Source: Marsupella aquatica (taxonomy: Eukaryota; Marchantiophyta). Taken from it: 64,000 nucleotides of DNA. Shown piece by piece: positions 22,752 through 33,254 of this stretch (positions are counted from its first letter, which is position 1; every line of letters begins with the position of its first letter). The stretch is taken from positions 1,550,001-1,614,000 of the forward strand of contig OZ316899.1 in assembly GCA_973895155.1 (NCBI GenBank), written 5' to 3'. A program made the position numbers and the translations under genes. Under the pieces are notes generated by a model, which ran no database searches, was not told the origin of the DNA, and saw only the letters and a list, made by a program, of their open reading frames with translations.

Positions 22752-25700
22752 ATGCAGAACTCAAGTGATTCGGTCTTGGATTCGGCTGATGAGTCCCCAG
22801 AAGAGTCAAATGCTGAACTCACGGCCTATGAGTTGGAGAGATTGAGGAACATAAAAGCAAACAACGCCTTCATTGCAGCTGTGATTGGAAAATCTGCGGC
22901 AGATTTGAACAGGTCTTGAATATATAGTCCCTCCCAACTTTGGTAGTCCACCTTATGTCAATCTTTATATGATTAACATTAGAGTAGAATTTGAATGCGT
23001 CCAGTGGCCTGGGAATTGCTATTGGCATTGTTAAATAATGTGGCCTTTGAAAATTTGCATGAATGACATTAATTAACATTAGTTTGGGTTGATGAAAGGC
23101 AGTTCAGAAGGTGTGGGAAGAAGCAAAACGAAACGTGTTTATAGAAAGAAACCAGCGCAATTGCAGGTACCTTCTCTACCAACAAGGAAGAGTGCAAGGC
23201 AGCAAGCGATGAATATACCAACTATGGCAGACAACGGCTCAGATATTGAGGGCAGTGAGTGGTCAGAAGGTACACCTTACAGTGACTCTGGGAATGAGGG
23301 AGGCGCCGACTGGGGGAATTGTGACGACGAGATAACCGTTGGGGACAAACAACGCGCAGGGGTACGTGTCTAATTAATTTTTCATTTTTTTGCTGTGCTG
23401 TGAAGGACACCAATTATGGTGCTATATCTTACTAATATATGAAATATGTCCGCAACTTATAAGAATATTGAAGATATTTAGTAAATGTACTGATTGTTGA
23501 CTGTATATTGTTTCAGGCTATCTCACACACCTCTGCTAAGTATTATAAAGATCCCATCACGGGAGTTGTCAGCTTGCGTAAGTTTCCACCTATACTAGCT
23601 TCTTTACATTAGCTATGTATGAATTTGAATATGACACAGCCTATGATTGTGATTGAATGTAAAATATGATGGGATGACCATGGCTGTTAATTACTTGTCA
23701 ATGTACGTTGCAAGGCTTAATGCCAAGTTCAAGTCAGGGTTCAAGTATATTGGTGGCAAATTCTAAGTCTGAACTAAGATGTAAATCTTTGATATTGTAG
23801 TGACCCCTATCCCTCAGGGAAGTGCTATGATGGCCAGTGCAAGTGGACCGTCCCAACAGTCAATTATGCAGCAGATGTCTCGAGCTGCAAAGAAACATTG
23901 GGTGGATCACACAGCTGAGCGAAGTAAAATGGGCATGAAGAAAGCAAGTATTCAGGTATCATGCCAACTTTAATTCAAACTCTTCTAGCAGATCAACATA
24001 GGATCAAAATAGGATGCTTGCCAATTTTTAAATAGAAGTTGGAAACAGCCCCGACCTTTATCCTACTGACAGCATCGGTTAGTTTGAATCAATCACAATC
24101 GACAATGATGTCTCGTGTGCAGATTTGGAATGACGATATTGATGCAAGTGACCAGTTCCGGGGACGTTGGGCAGACGACCTTCGTGCAGCTTGTGTTGGC
24201 AGACTCGACCCTTCCGTGCGTAACATTGCTAAGCAAGACAAGGACATTATTATCCATTTGTATGATGTGATGGCTACTAATTGGCAGTATGTAGGGGGGA
24301 CTTTGTCTGAGAAGAAGTTCAGGTCCCACTTGTCAAAAATAATGAAGGCTCAACGTGCAAAACTTCACAAGCATTTTCAAGCAATTGGGAAGCGCTTGGA
24401 CAAGAAGCCTCCTGAAAATGTCAAGCCTGAGCAATGGAAAACACTTTGTGAGTGGCGGTTGTCCCCAGAAGGACTAACCAACATTCAGAAAATGACTAGA
24501 GCGAGAGCAGAAGTGAAGAATCCATCTAAAGTTGGACGAGGTGGCTATCGTGGGAGGGAGGCAATTTATGTGAGTGTGCTAACCCTTATGACATGATCAT
24601 CTTTCAGTTTGTGCCATACATTCTCTGAGTGTGCTGATAAATGTTTGATTGCATTATTGTGCTGATAGTTGTTCCTGCCTTTTTCAGAAGAGGCAGAGAG
24701 GTCATAGCCCAGGTCTATCAGACCTTCGACCTAATCCTTTTGATGACAAAGCAAATGGTTTGGGTTGGAGGTCAGATGTAAGCCCATCCTTGGCAAGTAC
24801 TAATTCCATCCTTGGTACACCTACTCACCAGCTAGGGAGGAACTCAATCGTGAGTTTCTTTCTCTTCCTTTCCATATTGTAAGTACACCTGTCTCGGGTA
24901 ATATTTTAAGAGGACACAAAGTGGCTGTATATGGCTAATTTTTTTACTCACTGTGGTTTTCCAGACACCTGTATCCAACCTTGTAGTTGAGCGAAATGAT
25001 GAAGTGATTTGTGAGAAAATAACCAGTTCTATCAATACTACTTTAGCTGCTGGGTTGGCACTGGTGGCTAAGACAATTGCAGAGAGCTTGGGAAATTACC
25101 AGCAACATATGAGTGTTTTGCATCAGAAGGAGACATCTCATGTAGGAGGGGTAGGTATCAATATTGAAGCTTCCCAAGAGGGGGGTGGTGGACCTGGAGC
25201 ACTTGGTACGTCAAGCCTACCCACTTCCACAATTAAGGCTGCATCGGGCACTTCAGCACCAAAGAGTTCTGCAATGAAGTTGAATTTTGTGGATCTGTCC
25301 AAAGAGGGTATGTCTGTCTAATTTGTACTCTAAGCTAGGTCATGACCATTTGCTCTGGGTGATCAAAAATTAAGAGCTTAATTTTGTAAAATCATTGTAA
25401 TGCAAATGATTTGTAAAAGCATTTCGATCATCTGAAAAATTGAATAATATATGTCCATGTCGGTGAGGAAGGTGCGGAGCAGAAAGACCTGATGGACGAT
25501 GCGGAGTATAGTCACTCTGTGACTATAAAGCAGGAGGTCTTAGATGATCCCACAAAGGTCCTTATCTCCAGTTCACCTCAACTAACTCCTAAGACAGGCA
25601 AGGGCCGAAAACCTAAAGGAAAGGTAAGGTTTTTGTGCTGCACTCAACTATCTCATAGTATAGATGCAAACTTTGTGACAAGGTGCTTAGCGCAGGGGCT

Positions 25701-28700
25701 CAGGAATTGTGTACATTCAAAGTTTTCTCAGGCCTGTGTTCTTACAAATTAGCTCTATGTCTTGTACGTGGATGGTGGATGTTCGAGTGGAATATGCACA
25801 GTATGTAGAATTTTTTTCAGTCCAATATATATGCACACCTTGTAGTTTGCTATGAAGAACCAAAAACAGATTTATAGGTCTTCAAACTCGGTATTCGTTC
25901 CCGTAAAGAACAAGATGGGGTTGATTTGATACATAAAAACACAAATGAGAGTTTAAGGACTCTCTTTAACACATAGTAATCAGGATTGATTACTTTAATA
26001 AGGTATTTTGAAGATCGCTCCACAGCGGTGAGTAGTTTTTGATGATAACTCAACATCATATAACCATCAATTAAGTAAAAGGTTGCAATTAACAAAACAC
26101 AAGGAAAAATCTCTTAGAGTATGTTTAAGGGAGTTTGGAATATACCAAGGTTACTCCTTAGACATAAGCAATAATGGAATGACTTTAAGGGAATTCAAAT
26201 CCACACAGCTTTTCAGATCTAAACTGCATACTAGAGTATCCTTTTAAAATGCCGGCAACATGTCTTGACTTTTCTTCCTAAGTGATACTTAGTCAAGATC
26301 TAAAAGGATAAATACTTCAGCATTTAAATGGTACTAAGCAACATCAAGGTGAAAACATCATTTCCAATGCAACTTAAACTCAATGGGTTAACTCTAAGAA
26401 CTTGTGAGATTACAATGTGTCACCAAAGCGGAATCTGACATTATAATTCACGAGATTCATAACTGAGGTTTTACTTCAAGTATTTGGGTTCCAAAATACA
26501 AGAAGGAGGTAAGTCCCTCCTAGGATTGCATGCTCTGAACTTCAAAAAGTCCAAAATCACAAGGACAACACCAAGGGGCGACAAGTCATGTCTGACTTAC
26601 TTACTGCTGCTTATTAGAAGTGGAAGGTACTTATAGTGAAAAACATCGAGGAAAAACCCTTGGGGGTTGAAGAGTCATGACCCTTCAAAACCCTCAAAAA
26701 GTCAAAAATGAAAACTAAGTATGAAAAGGTCTAAAACTAACTAAGTTAAGTTTACCGTAGTATCGTAAGATCGTAATTCGTAAAAGCATAGGTTCGTAAG
26801 ATCGTAATTCGTAAAAGCGTAGGCGCGGGAACTTAACGATAACCCTAAACTCAGCAAACTAAAGTATTTCTAACTTTCTAACTACAATCCAAAGTGATTG
26901 AGACTTTGCCAATGTGTTTTCCTATGTATAAGCTGTCTACTGAAAAAAAAGACTTGATGAGTTTTGGAATCTTAAAACATGTCTAATAAAATCGAGCGGG
27001 GTACAGTAACTGAAACTGCCTCTGACACTTAACAAAATTGCAGGTCTGCTTCAATCTTTTGGTTGTCGAATATCCTTTGGTTCTCTAATTTCTACTTTCC
27101 AAATAGTGCGTGTCCGAATAGCTTCCCTTACTTCATCACAGTGAGGTTGATCCCGGATGTAAGGTAGACATCTCATCTGTCTTCCCCAATACATAAGTGG
27201 CATCCTTTTCTCCAAAAAGCACTGGTTGATTCTGATTGCTTCCCGTAAGATGCCTATGACATCTAAACAATTGCACGAGTTGGCGTAGACAGATGGGTAG
27301 AATTGTAAGAACATCTATGTACTCAGCATCTTGTTGTAGGAGGATCGTAATTTCCACTGCACATCCCGGAAGTAGCGAGTGTAGTTTGTTAGCTGCTGCG
27401 TGCTGATGTTGTTCCATACTCGCTGCTTGTCTTCATAAGAAGTGGTTGAAGTAAGGATAACCTTGGGTCCAGTGGGAATATATGAGTGATCAGGGGTAGT
27501 AGACTTGTTGCTCTGTTTTAGAAAAATCAGTAAGAAATCTAAAGCATAAGCGGCTATATTTCCCAAATAGGCTAGGATTAAATCCGGGTCATCAACTTCA
27601 ACATCACCTTGTAGAAACATAACGGCCAGTATAGGTCGGAAGTAGACTGAATCTGTCCAGTACTCATCAAACTGAGCCAACTCCACGCGAGAGGTACCAA
27701 TCATCCTGAGATCAAAAATGTAGCTAGCCTCTGCTTTCTTCAAATAATAAAACCTCCAGAACTCACTTATAGGCGGTGTATTGGCATGCATAACCTTACA
27801 AGTGGTGACATACTTCTGGACTTGTTGCTCTGGTGTTCTAGGCTCCATTTTATAGATGATAGCGTTTCTAGGAGTCTGGGTAGAAGAAGTGACAACTGCA
27901 ACAAGGTTGGGGTTAGATCGCAAGGCTGCATTAACTCTTTCGAATCCCTGATCTGGTGAGTCACAGACTGGAATATCATAGGGAGAGAAGTATTCTGGTG
28001 TGGATGGAGGATCAGAATCTTCAGAAAAGGGAAATCCTTGCTGAGAGAAGGGCTGTGTGGAGTGCAAAGATTTATGAGGTAGACTATCAGTAGGCTCATA
28101 ATTTGAATCAGGACTATAGGGAAACTGAGAGGATGGCAGTGGGGAGCGTGAAGGTTCAGGTCTATCAAGAAATTCATCGACTATGGAGGTGACTTCTTCT
28201 GAACGGCAGCCTAACATAGTAGTTAACTCATGGACAATCTTAAGGCAGGAGTGATGTTCTACAGATGAGCAGGGAGGAGGCTCTGAATTTGTAGGTGAGG
28301 TCTCCTTCAAGTCCGTAGGGGATGGAACTGAGATTTGAGCCCTAGTCTTAACAGCAAAAAGTTCCTCTGTGGAGAACTGAATTTCTGCTGGAGGTGAAGA
28401 TGATGGCGAATTCTCATGATCCGGAGATGAAAGTGCAGAAGGAGGAACCTGTGTCACTGCATCATGGCGCAATTGCTCAATGGTCTCGTACAGTGAATGA
28501 AAGTCACAGTTGAGCAAAGCACACACCTTACTGATCAGGGTCTGATTGGAGTCGTCCTGTGCAAGTCGAATAGGAAACTTCCCAATTCCTGTGGAAAGGG
28601 GTGGTGAGGGGATCCTTGGGTAGTCTATCATCTCAGCATCTGTAGTAAGTGCTTCTAGGTCCATGGGTACCTCATCTGAAGGACTTGAATTGTGAAGACT

Positions 28701-30461
28701 TGCCCGGCTGCCTGGAGAAGCTGGCGATATGACGTTTGCCTCTTCTGCTGTAGTAGGCATAATTTCATCTTGTTCCCACAACTTGGAGATTTCTTCCATA
28801 AGATAATCTCTCTCCATCACCTCCTCAGGAAGTGAGCAATCAAAAGCGGAGTATAGCTGGGCTAGATAGTTTTGCAGTTGAGTTGATTGACTCGCCCTTA
28901 ATGTCCGAAGTTGATCCCTCACAACATTGAAAAATACCAAAGCCCAATTGACCTTTACTCTACCACTGTGCGCAGCGATGATGGTATTGGCCAGAGAAAT
29001 GGAGCAAACAGTTGGTTTCTTGGGATGAAAAATAGGAACCAAAAATTCCAAAAGAATTCTTAGCTCCAAATGATTGCATTGACTCACAATCCAGCCATTT
29101 CTCTTATTCCGGGTACCTGAAAAGTATGGAGTGGATGTATCATCCTTGGGCGAAAGTAGCGCTTCTCCGTCAGCAGAACATCCAAAAGCATACGCGAAGT
29201 GATCTATGGTCCATTTGCTGGGCCGTCCTCGAATAGAAGTAGGCGAAGGTGAGGCGACAATTGATCCTCTGACAAAATCTTCCAGGTAGGTGTCCAACTC
29301 TGAAGTCCATGGTAGTCATAATAATTTCTCCAGTCCAAGCTCTCTCAAGGATTGGCGTAATGATTCATAGCTCTCTTCGGTCCTGGGGAGCCTGATGACG
29401 AGCGCTTTTGGAATTGCCATAGAATCAATGAGGTATTCCTCATCACAATCAAATGTTGCCATAGCTCTCGGGTTCACAAATCTTGAGGTGGATGCTGATC
29501 AGATGAAGCGGAGCGATGCTTGTAAGCGTCGGAAATAGTCATGCAGAGAGTGATTCGCTTTGGTCGTAAGATTTCACGCGATGCGGCTCATAGTGTACTT
29601 TCCGCCTGTTAGTCTTGCAACGGCATAATCTTCTAGTACCGCGTAAGTTCGTAAATCGTAAGGTAATAAGATCGTAAGATCGTAAGATCGTATCTTACTA
29701 AAAGGCGTAAAAAATGTAAGTTTAAGTGAACTTAAACTTTAGCGACCAGAAAATTTAAAAATTTGCACTTAATCTTAGCTTTTCAAGTTTACTGTATATC
29801 CACACGTGCCTGACTCTATGCTCTCAGTCTAAGTTTGTCTAATTTTTCCTTTGATCAGATGCCAAAGGTGGGAATCATGCAAGCTCTTGAAGAGGGCAAT
29901 GAAACAATCTCAGAACACCCAACCCCTTCAAGACCTCTAAGTACGGATGTTCTGAAGTCAGCGTCTTCACCAACTGTGTTGAAGGTGACAATCTTCATAG
30001 ATTTCTCCTTTTCTAAATTAATTACTATCATTTTGCATCTGTTCATTATCCTGCATTATGCATGATTCACTTAGCAGTGATTACATCCCTTGAAATGGCG
30101 CACATCAGTATTGTTGCAAGCCAAGGGTTCATTGGCACCGCAGATTAAAAATATGGTCTCTAATTAAATTAGCCGTAATATATTGATTTACTGTTGGCAG
30201 TTCAAGATTGGGGACGTGGTGAAATTGAAGTCCCCAGTGGACTCTCGGGTTGTTGCTCTTGCAACAGTGCAGGGAGTCTGGGGGCAAGATTTTTACAATG
30301 GCAATGAAATTCCACCAGGACATTTGATCGTGATTGCAAATGAGGTGTTTGAACAGGATGCACCTCTACTTGAGAAAGAGCATCCAAACTCTCAGGTCAA
30401 ATTTCTGAAGGATGTGGGCGACAGACATTTCTTGTGGTACCAGAAGTTGATGAGGAAGTAG
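22752..30461 (+). CDS. TNPA-like second CACTA gene (ten exons)
   Basis: I read exons 22,752-22,912, 23,103-23,361, 23,517-23,577, 23,801-23,955, 24,123-24,569, 24,688-24,849, 24,965-25,307, 25,472-25,623, 29,859-29,984 and 30,201-30,461. All have GT/AG ends and phases that close, giving 2,127 nt or 708 residues. The N-terminus (YELERLRNIKANNAFIAA) has a form common in plant En/Spm second genes. Exon 5 (residues 213-361) resembles the plant Ptta/En/Spm transposase domain, with KPEQWKTLCEWRLSPEG. Exon 10 carries the usual C-terminal VALATVQGV block. It probably binds subterminal repeats as the partner of tnp2. The start is only 27 bases after the tnp2 stop, and intron 8 is 4.2 kb. Confidence 0.8.
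26760..26825. repeat. Clustered CGTAAGATCGTAA motif
   Basis: Repeats of TCGTAAGATCGTAATTCGTA lie here. A related cluster (CGTAAGATCGTAAGATCG) lies at about 29,640-29,692, so the motif flanks the antisense ORF on both sides in the same orientation. It could mark the ends of the insert or be promoter and terminator repeats. Confidence 0.6.
27315..29462 (-). pseudogene. LTR-ORF-related protein D, antisense in a CACTA intron
   Basis: The frame from ATG 29,462 runs to 27,315 with one TGA (29,316-29,318), about 715 codons. The N-terminal third aligns with the family-C LTR ORF: LRQSLRELGLEKLL, stop, LPW against LQNNLEVMGCAKLLELPW, then GRPSKWT against GNPGKWT. GWIVSQC matches GWKVSQC, ANTIIAAH matches GNTITASY, and YLAQLYS matches YLANMYS. 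A long Ser/Pro-rich acidic middle and a helical C-terminus (EFWRFYYLKKAEASYIFDLRM) follow. No enzymatic motif is seen. It may be the ORF of a solo LTR or a captured copy. Apart from one stop the frame is well preserved. Confidence 0.65.
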
Positions 30462-31392
30462 CAAGGAGTTGTTTTTTGATAGAATGTAGTGACTTGAGCT
30501 CTTTGGTTCAAGCTCGAGTAGTTTTGATGCACAAGCTGAGTTGGCCAATAGACTTGTTTTGTGATTAGTTCATCCAGGAAATACTTTACTGTGATTCTGA
30601 ACAGTCGATCATGTACATTGGAGGTGAAATGAAGTCTACAGTCTCTATGCAGAATTTTATATTCATTCAATGGCTTTTTGTGTATATTTGCAATGTATAT
30701 ATCCTCTTGCAGTTGATTTCTAAGACATGTCTTTCTAGCTAGACAATTTGTCAGGATGATTGGAAATAGGACCAATTGGGAGAATTGGTCCAATTATGAA
30801 ATGACACAAAGGACTAACTAAATAACTTCCATGAAGTCATAAATGACTGAGCGGAAAAGACTCAAATATTGGTAATATAAGACATCAACAAAATCACTCC
30901 GATAGTAGTCATTATAAACATGTCCTAAATAACTACAATTATCTCCACGTGTACCCTACTAGGAATTAAGCTATCAAAGTGTCACCTGTTGGCTGCTGGG
31001 ATGATATAAAGGAGACACGTGTCCACTTGTAATTTGGTTTGTGTGGCTCAGACCTTCCACGTGTCTAAATGCTATTTGATGGCTTTAGACACATGTTGTT
31101 TCCTTATTTGATGAGTCATAACACAATTCAACTCTGATTTTGAGTTATTTAAGACCATCAGTTCTTTTTAACGAAACACAATTCAACTAAGATTTTGAGT
31201 TATTTAAGACCGTCAGTCTCCCAATGGACGGTGTCATAAACAACCTGCAATTTGCAGTTGTTGATAAAAACAACTCTATGTCCAAAAGGACTACTATACC
31301 AAAGCGACTTGCCTTTGTGAACTCAAATGAATGAGTTGTAAATTGTCCCAAACCACTCATAAGCTAGTCATTTTTTCAGTAATAAAAACATC
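30462..31392. other. Right subterminal region of the CACTA element
   Basis: No gene. A 55-bp-spaced direct repeat (31,121-31,161 and 31,176-31,216) shares ACACAATTCAACT and GATTTTGAGTTATTTAAGAC. Such subterminal repeats are the usual binding sites of TNPA-type proteins. Confidence 0.6.
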
Positions 31393-31406
31393 ATTTCCTT
31401 CTAGTG
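31393..31406 (-). repeat. Right terminal inverted repeat of the CACTA element
   Basis: ATTTCCTTCTAGTG, perfect inverse of 11,165-11,178, followed by the GGA target duplication (31,407-31,409). Confidence 0.92.
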
Positions 31407-31409
31407 GGA

Positions 31410-31825
31410 GGTCTACAACTGGGTTTGTTTTTACTCTTGGAGGAGGATGTATTAGTTGGAAATCTACCTTGCAGAAGTGTATATCTCAGTCTACTACAGA
31501 AGCAGAGTATGTTGCAGCAGCTGAAGCAGCAAAGGAAGCAATTTGGTTGGATAAGTTGATTGCGGAGATGGGTTTAGAGCATGACAAAATGACTCTAAAC
31601 TATGATAGTCAGAGTGCTCTTCACTTGGCTGCTAACCAGGTGATGGATAGCAGGGTGAAGCACATTGATATCAGGTACCATTTTATCAAGCAAGCAGTGT
31701 CTGATAAAACTTTTGAGCTAGTCAAGATTGATGGAAAGCTCAATCCCGCTGATGCCTTTACCAAAGTGATTCCTTTGGAGAGTTTCTCAAGACACCGTGC
31801 TACTTTGCAAGTTTTGCAGTTGTAG
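31410..31825 (+). pseudogene. pol: Copia RNase H, C-terminal part
   Basis: Continues the copia frame left at 11,164. RSTTGFVF, SWKSTLQKCISQSTTEAEYVAA, EAIWLDKL, DSQSALHLAANQV, KHIDIRYHFI and NPADAFTKV are standard copia RNase H blocks. The natural stop is at 31,823-31,825. It is separated from its 5' half by 20 kb of CACTA DNA. Confidence 0.92.
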
Positions 31826-32032
31826 TGCAAGTAGAGTTATTTAGCAATGTGTAATTATTTGTATATGGATTACTCATTCCTATTTGGCTACGACTTAGTT
31901 CTAGTTAACCCTTAGTTAACCCTTGTGGTTTTTAGGGGGAGACCTGGTTTGGTGATTGTCTAGAATTTCCCGTTGAGGATTCCATATGGTAGCAATTAGT
32001 CCAGTCCCCAAGACAAGAGTCAAGGGGGAGTT

Positions 32033-32340
32033 TGTTAGATATTGCTCTAGTCTTGTGACTCATGAGCTAACCACAGTTAGTCTAACTCGAGTTAGGACTT
32101 AGCTAATGTTAGCGGTAGTGCTGGTGTGCATATAGCCAGGGCTGATGCCAGACCCTAGTGAAACTTAGGCTCATTGTTATGGAGCTAGTTGAGAGATAGG
32201 GAGAGCTTGTGCTGTGGATGCTTGGTATGGCCGGTCGGCCTAGAGTGCAGTAAAGCTCTTGTGTGTTCCCGTGGACGTAGCCTCATGTGGAGGTGAACCA
32301 CGTATCTCTCTGTGTCAACTATTGTGCGTTGGATGGTTCA
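32033..32340 (+). repeat. 3' LTR of the copia element, with polypurine tract
   Basis: CAAGGGGGAG (32,021-32,030) precedes TGTTAGATATTGCTC, the usual copia 3' junction. The LTR is taken to end at ...GATGGTTCA (32,340), about 308 bp. The matching 5' LTR is not in the window, so the end is inferred from the CA and the change of sequence type. Confidence 0.65.
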
Positions 32341-33254
32341 TGGGTGTCACGTTGTCAGCCTTGGCCTTACTCCGGGCTTCGGCTTAAATAGGCACATCCT
32401 TTGTCAAAATGAGGGTTCGGGCAGGGAGGGAGGCACGGAATGCACCCAACTTACATAAAATAGCGCTAAGTGCACCTATCGTCATATATAGACACCTCCT
32501 AGGTATGATTTGTGTTCCACCGCCGTAACGTACCTCAATCGATAGCAGGATCGACCCTGGCTTAAGGGCTTCTAAGCCTTCGTATTGTCCGCCTTCGTAT
32601 TGTCCGCCTTCGATCCGGATTTTGGTGGTATGGGTGCTCAACCCGGGCTCGCAACCACGTACACGCAAGCTGCACCCCGTGCACTACTTGGGTAGTGCGT
32701 TCGGCCAAGAGTTGGCACCTATACACGAGATTCACACACATACATACGCACAAGCATAAAATCTTGATTTATACGAAGGAAATAACGGGAAGGGATTTTA
32801 CTCCATAAGAGACATATGCGTACACTTAGTTGACCCGAATGCTCTAGAGTGAACAGGTCCAAGGCCGAGGGTGTACACTACAACGGAGCCCGGCTCCGCA
32901 CTCGCCCAATGAGCTTAGTCTTACACCCTCCCCTTGGCACTCTTCCACTCCCAGAGGTCGGGACTCCCCGCACATACCGTGGATGTCCAATACTGAGACT
33001 AAAAACCCCCCTGCCTCTACCGAGGGGTGCACTAAATACTAAGGGCCGAGGAACGGAGTGTCCTCCCGCCCAAAGATTTGCTCACTTAGGTCCTAACTAA
33101 TCTGACTGTCAGGCCAAAAAACGGATGTGTCTTATTAGAAGATCCTAACCTACGCAGGCTGGACAGCATGGCGGTGCTGCTCTAACTAGGGCAGGTTCCT
33201 GTCCCCATAGCCTGATTTAGCTATTCCTAACCCTATTCTATTCCTACTCTACCG

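Larger units (their letters stand above)
25624..29858 (+). other. 4.2-kb intron 8 of the TNPA-like gene
   Basis: Donor GTAAGG at 25,624 and acceptor TTGATCAG ending at 29,858. All other introns of this gene are about 60-225 bases, so this one has been enlarged by foreign DNA that includes the antisense ORF at 27,315-29,462. I could not find a clean target duplication, so the edges of the insert are unknown. The parts 25,640-27,300 and 29,463-29,850 show no other gene. Confidence 0.65.
11165..31406 (+). mobile_element. CACTA (En/Spm) DNA transposon, 20.2 kb, apparently complete
   Basis: The left end is CACTAGAAGGAAAT and the right end its exact reverse complement. The flanks are GGA (11,162-11,164) and GGA (31,407-31,409), the 3-bp duplication typical of CACTA elements. 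Excision restores the copia reading frame exactly. Inside are two genes in the same direction, tnp2-like and TNPA-like, both with intact spliced frames. Also inside are an antisense gene with an RNase H1 hybrid-binding domain, a 465-bp tandem repeat and an antisense ORF in an intron. It may be autonomous. This is inference, as splice sites were read by eye. Confidence 0.93.
10022..32340 (+). mobile_element. 5'-truncated Ty1/copia element, split by a CACTA transposon
   Basis: Copia RT/RNase H runs from 10,022 to 11,164. The reading resumes at 31,410 once the CACTA and one copy of its GGA target are removed, with DTR joining RSTTGF in frame. A polypurine tract and a 3' LTR follow (to about 32,340). 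The 5' LTR, gag and most of integrase are missing, and R1 sequence stands in their place. Confidence 0.85.

Noticed and set aside
29640-29692. Telomere-like or CRISPR-like array from the CGTAAGAT repeats
   Set aside because: The unit is not a plant telomere repeat, spacing is irregular and there are no spacers of even length.
25624-29858. A definite LTR with target duplication around ORF D
   Set aside because: I tried several TG...CA pairs in the intron. The best (CACCT against CACGT) has a mismatch, so I do not claim ends.
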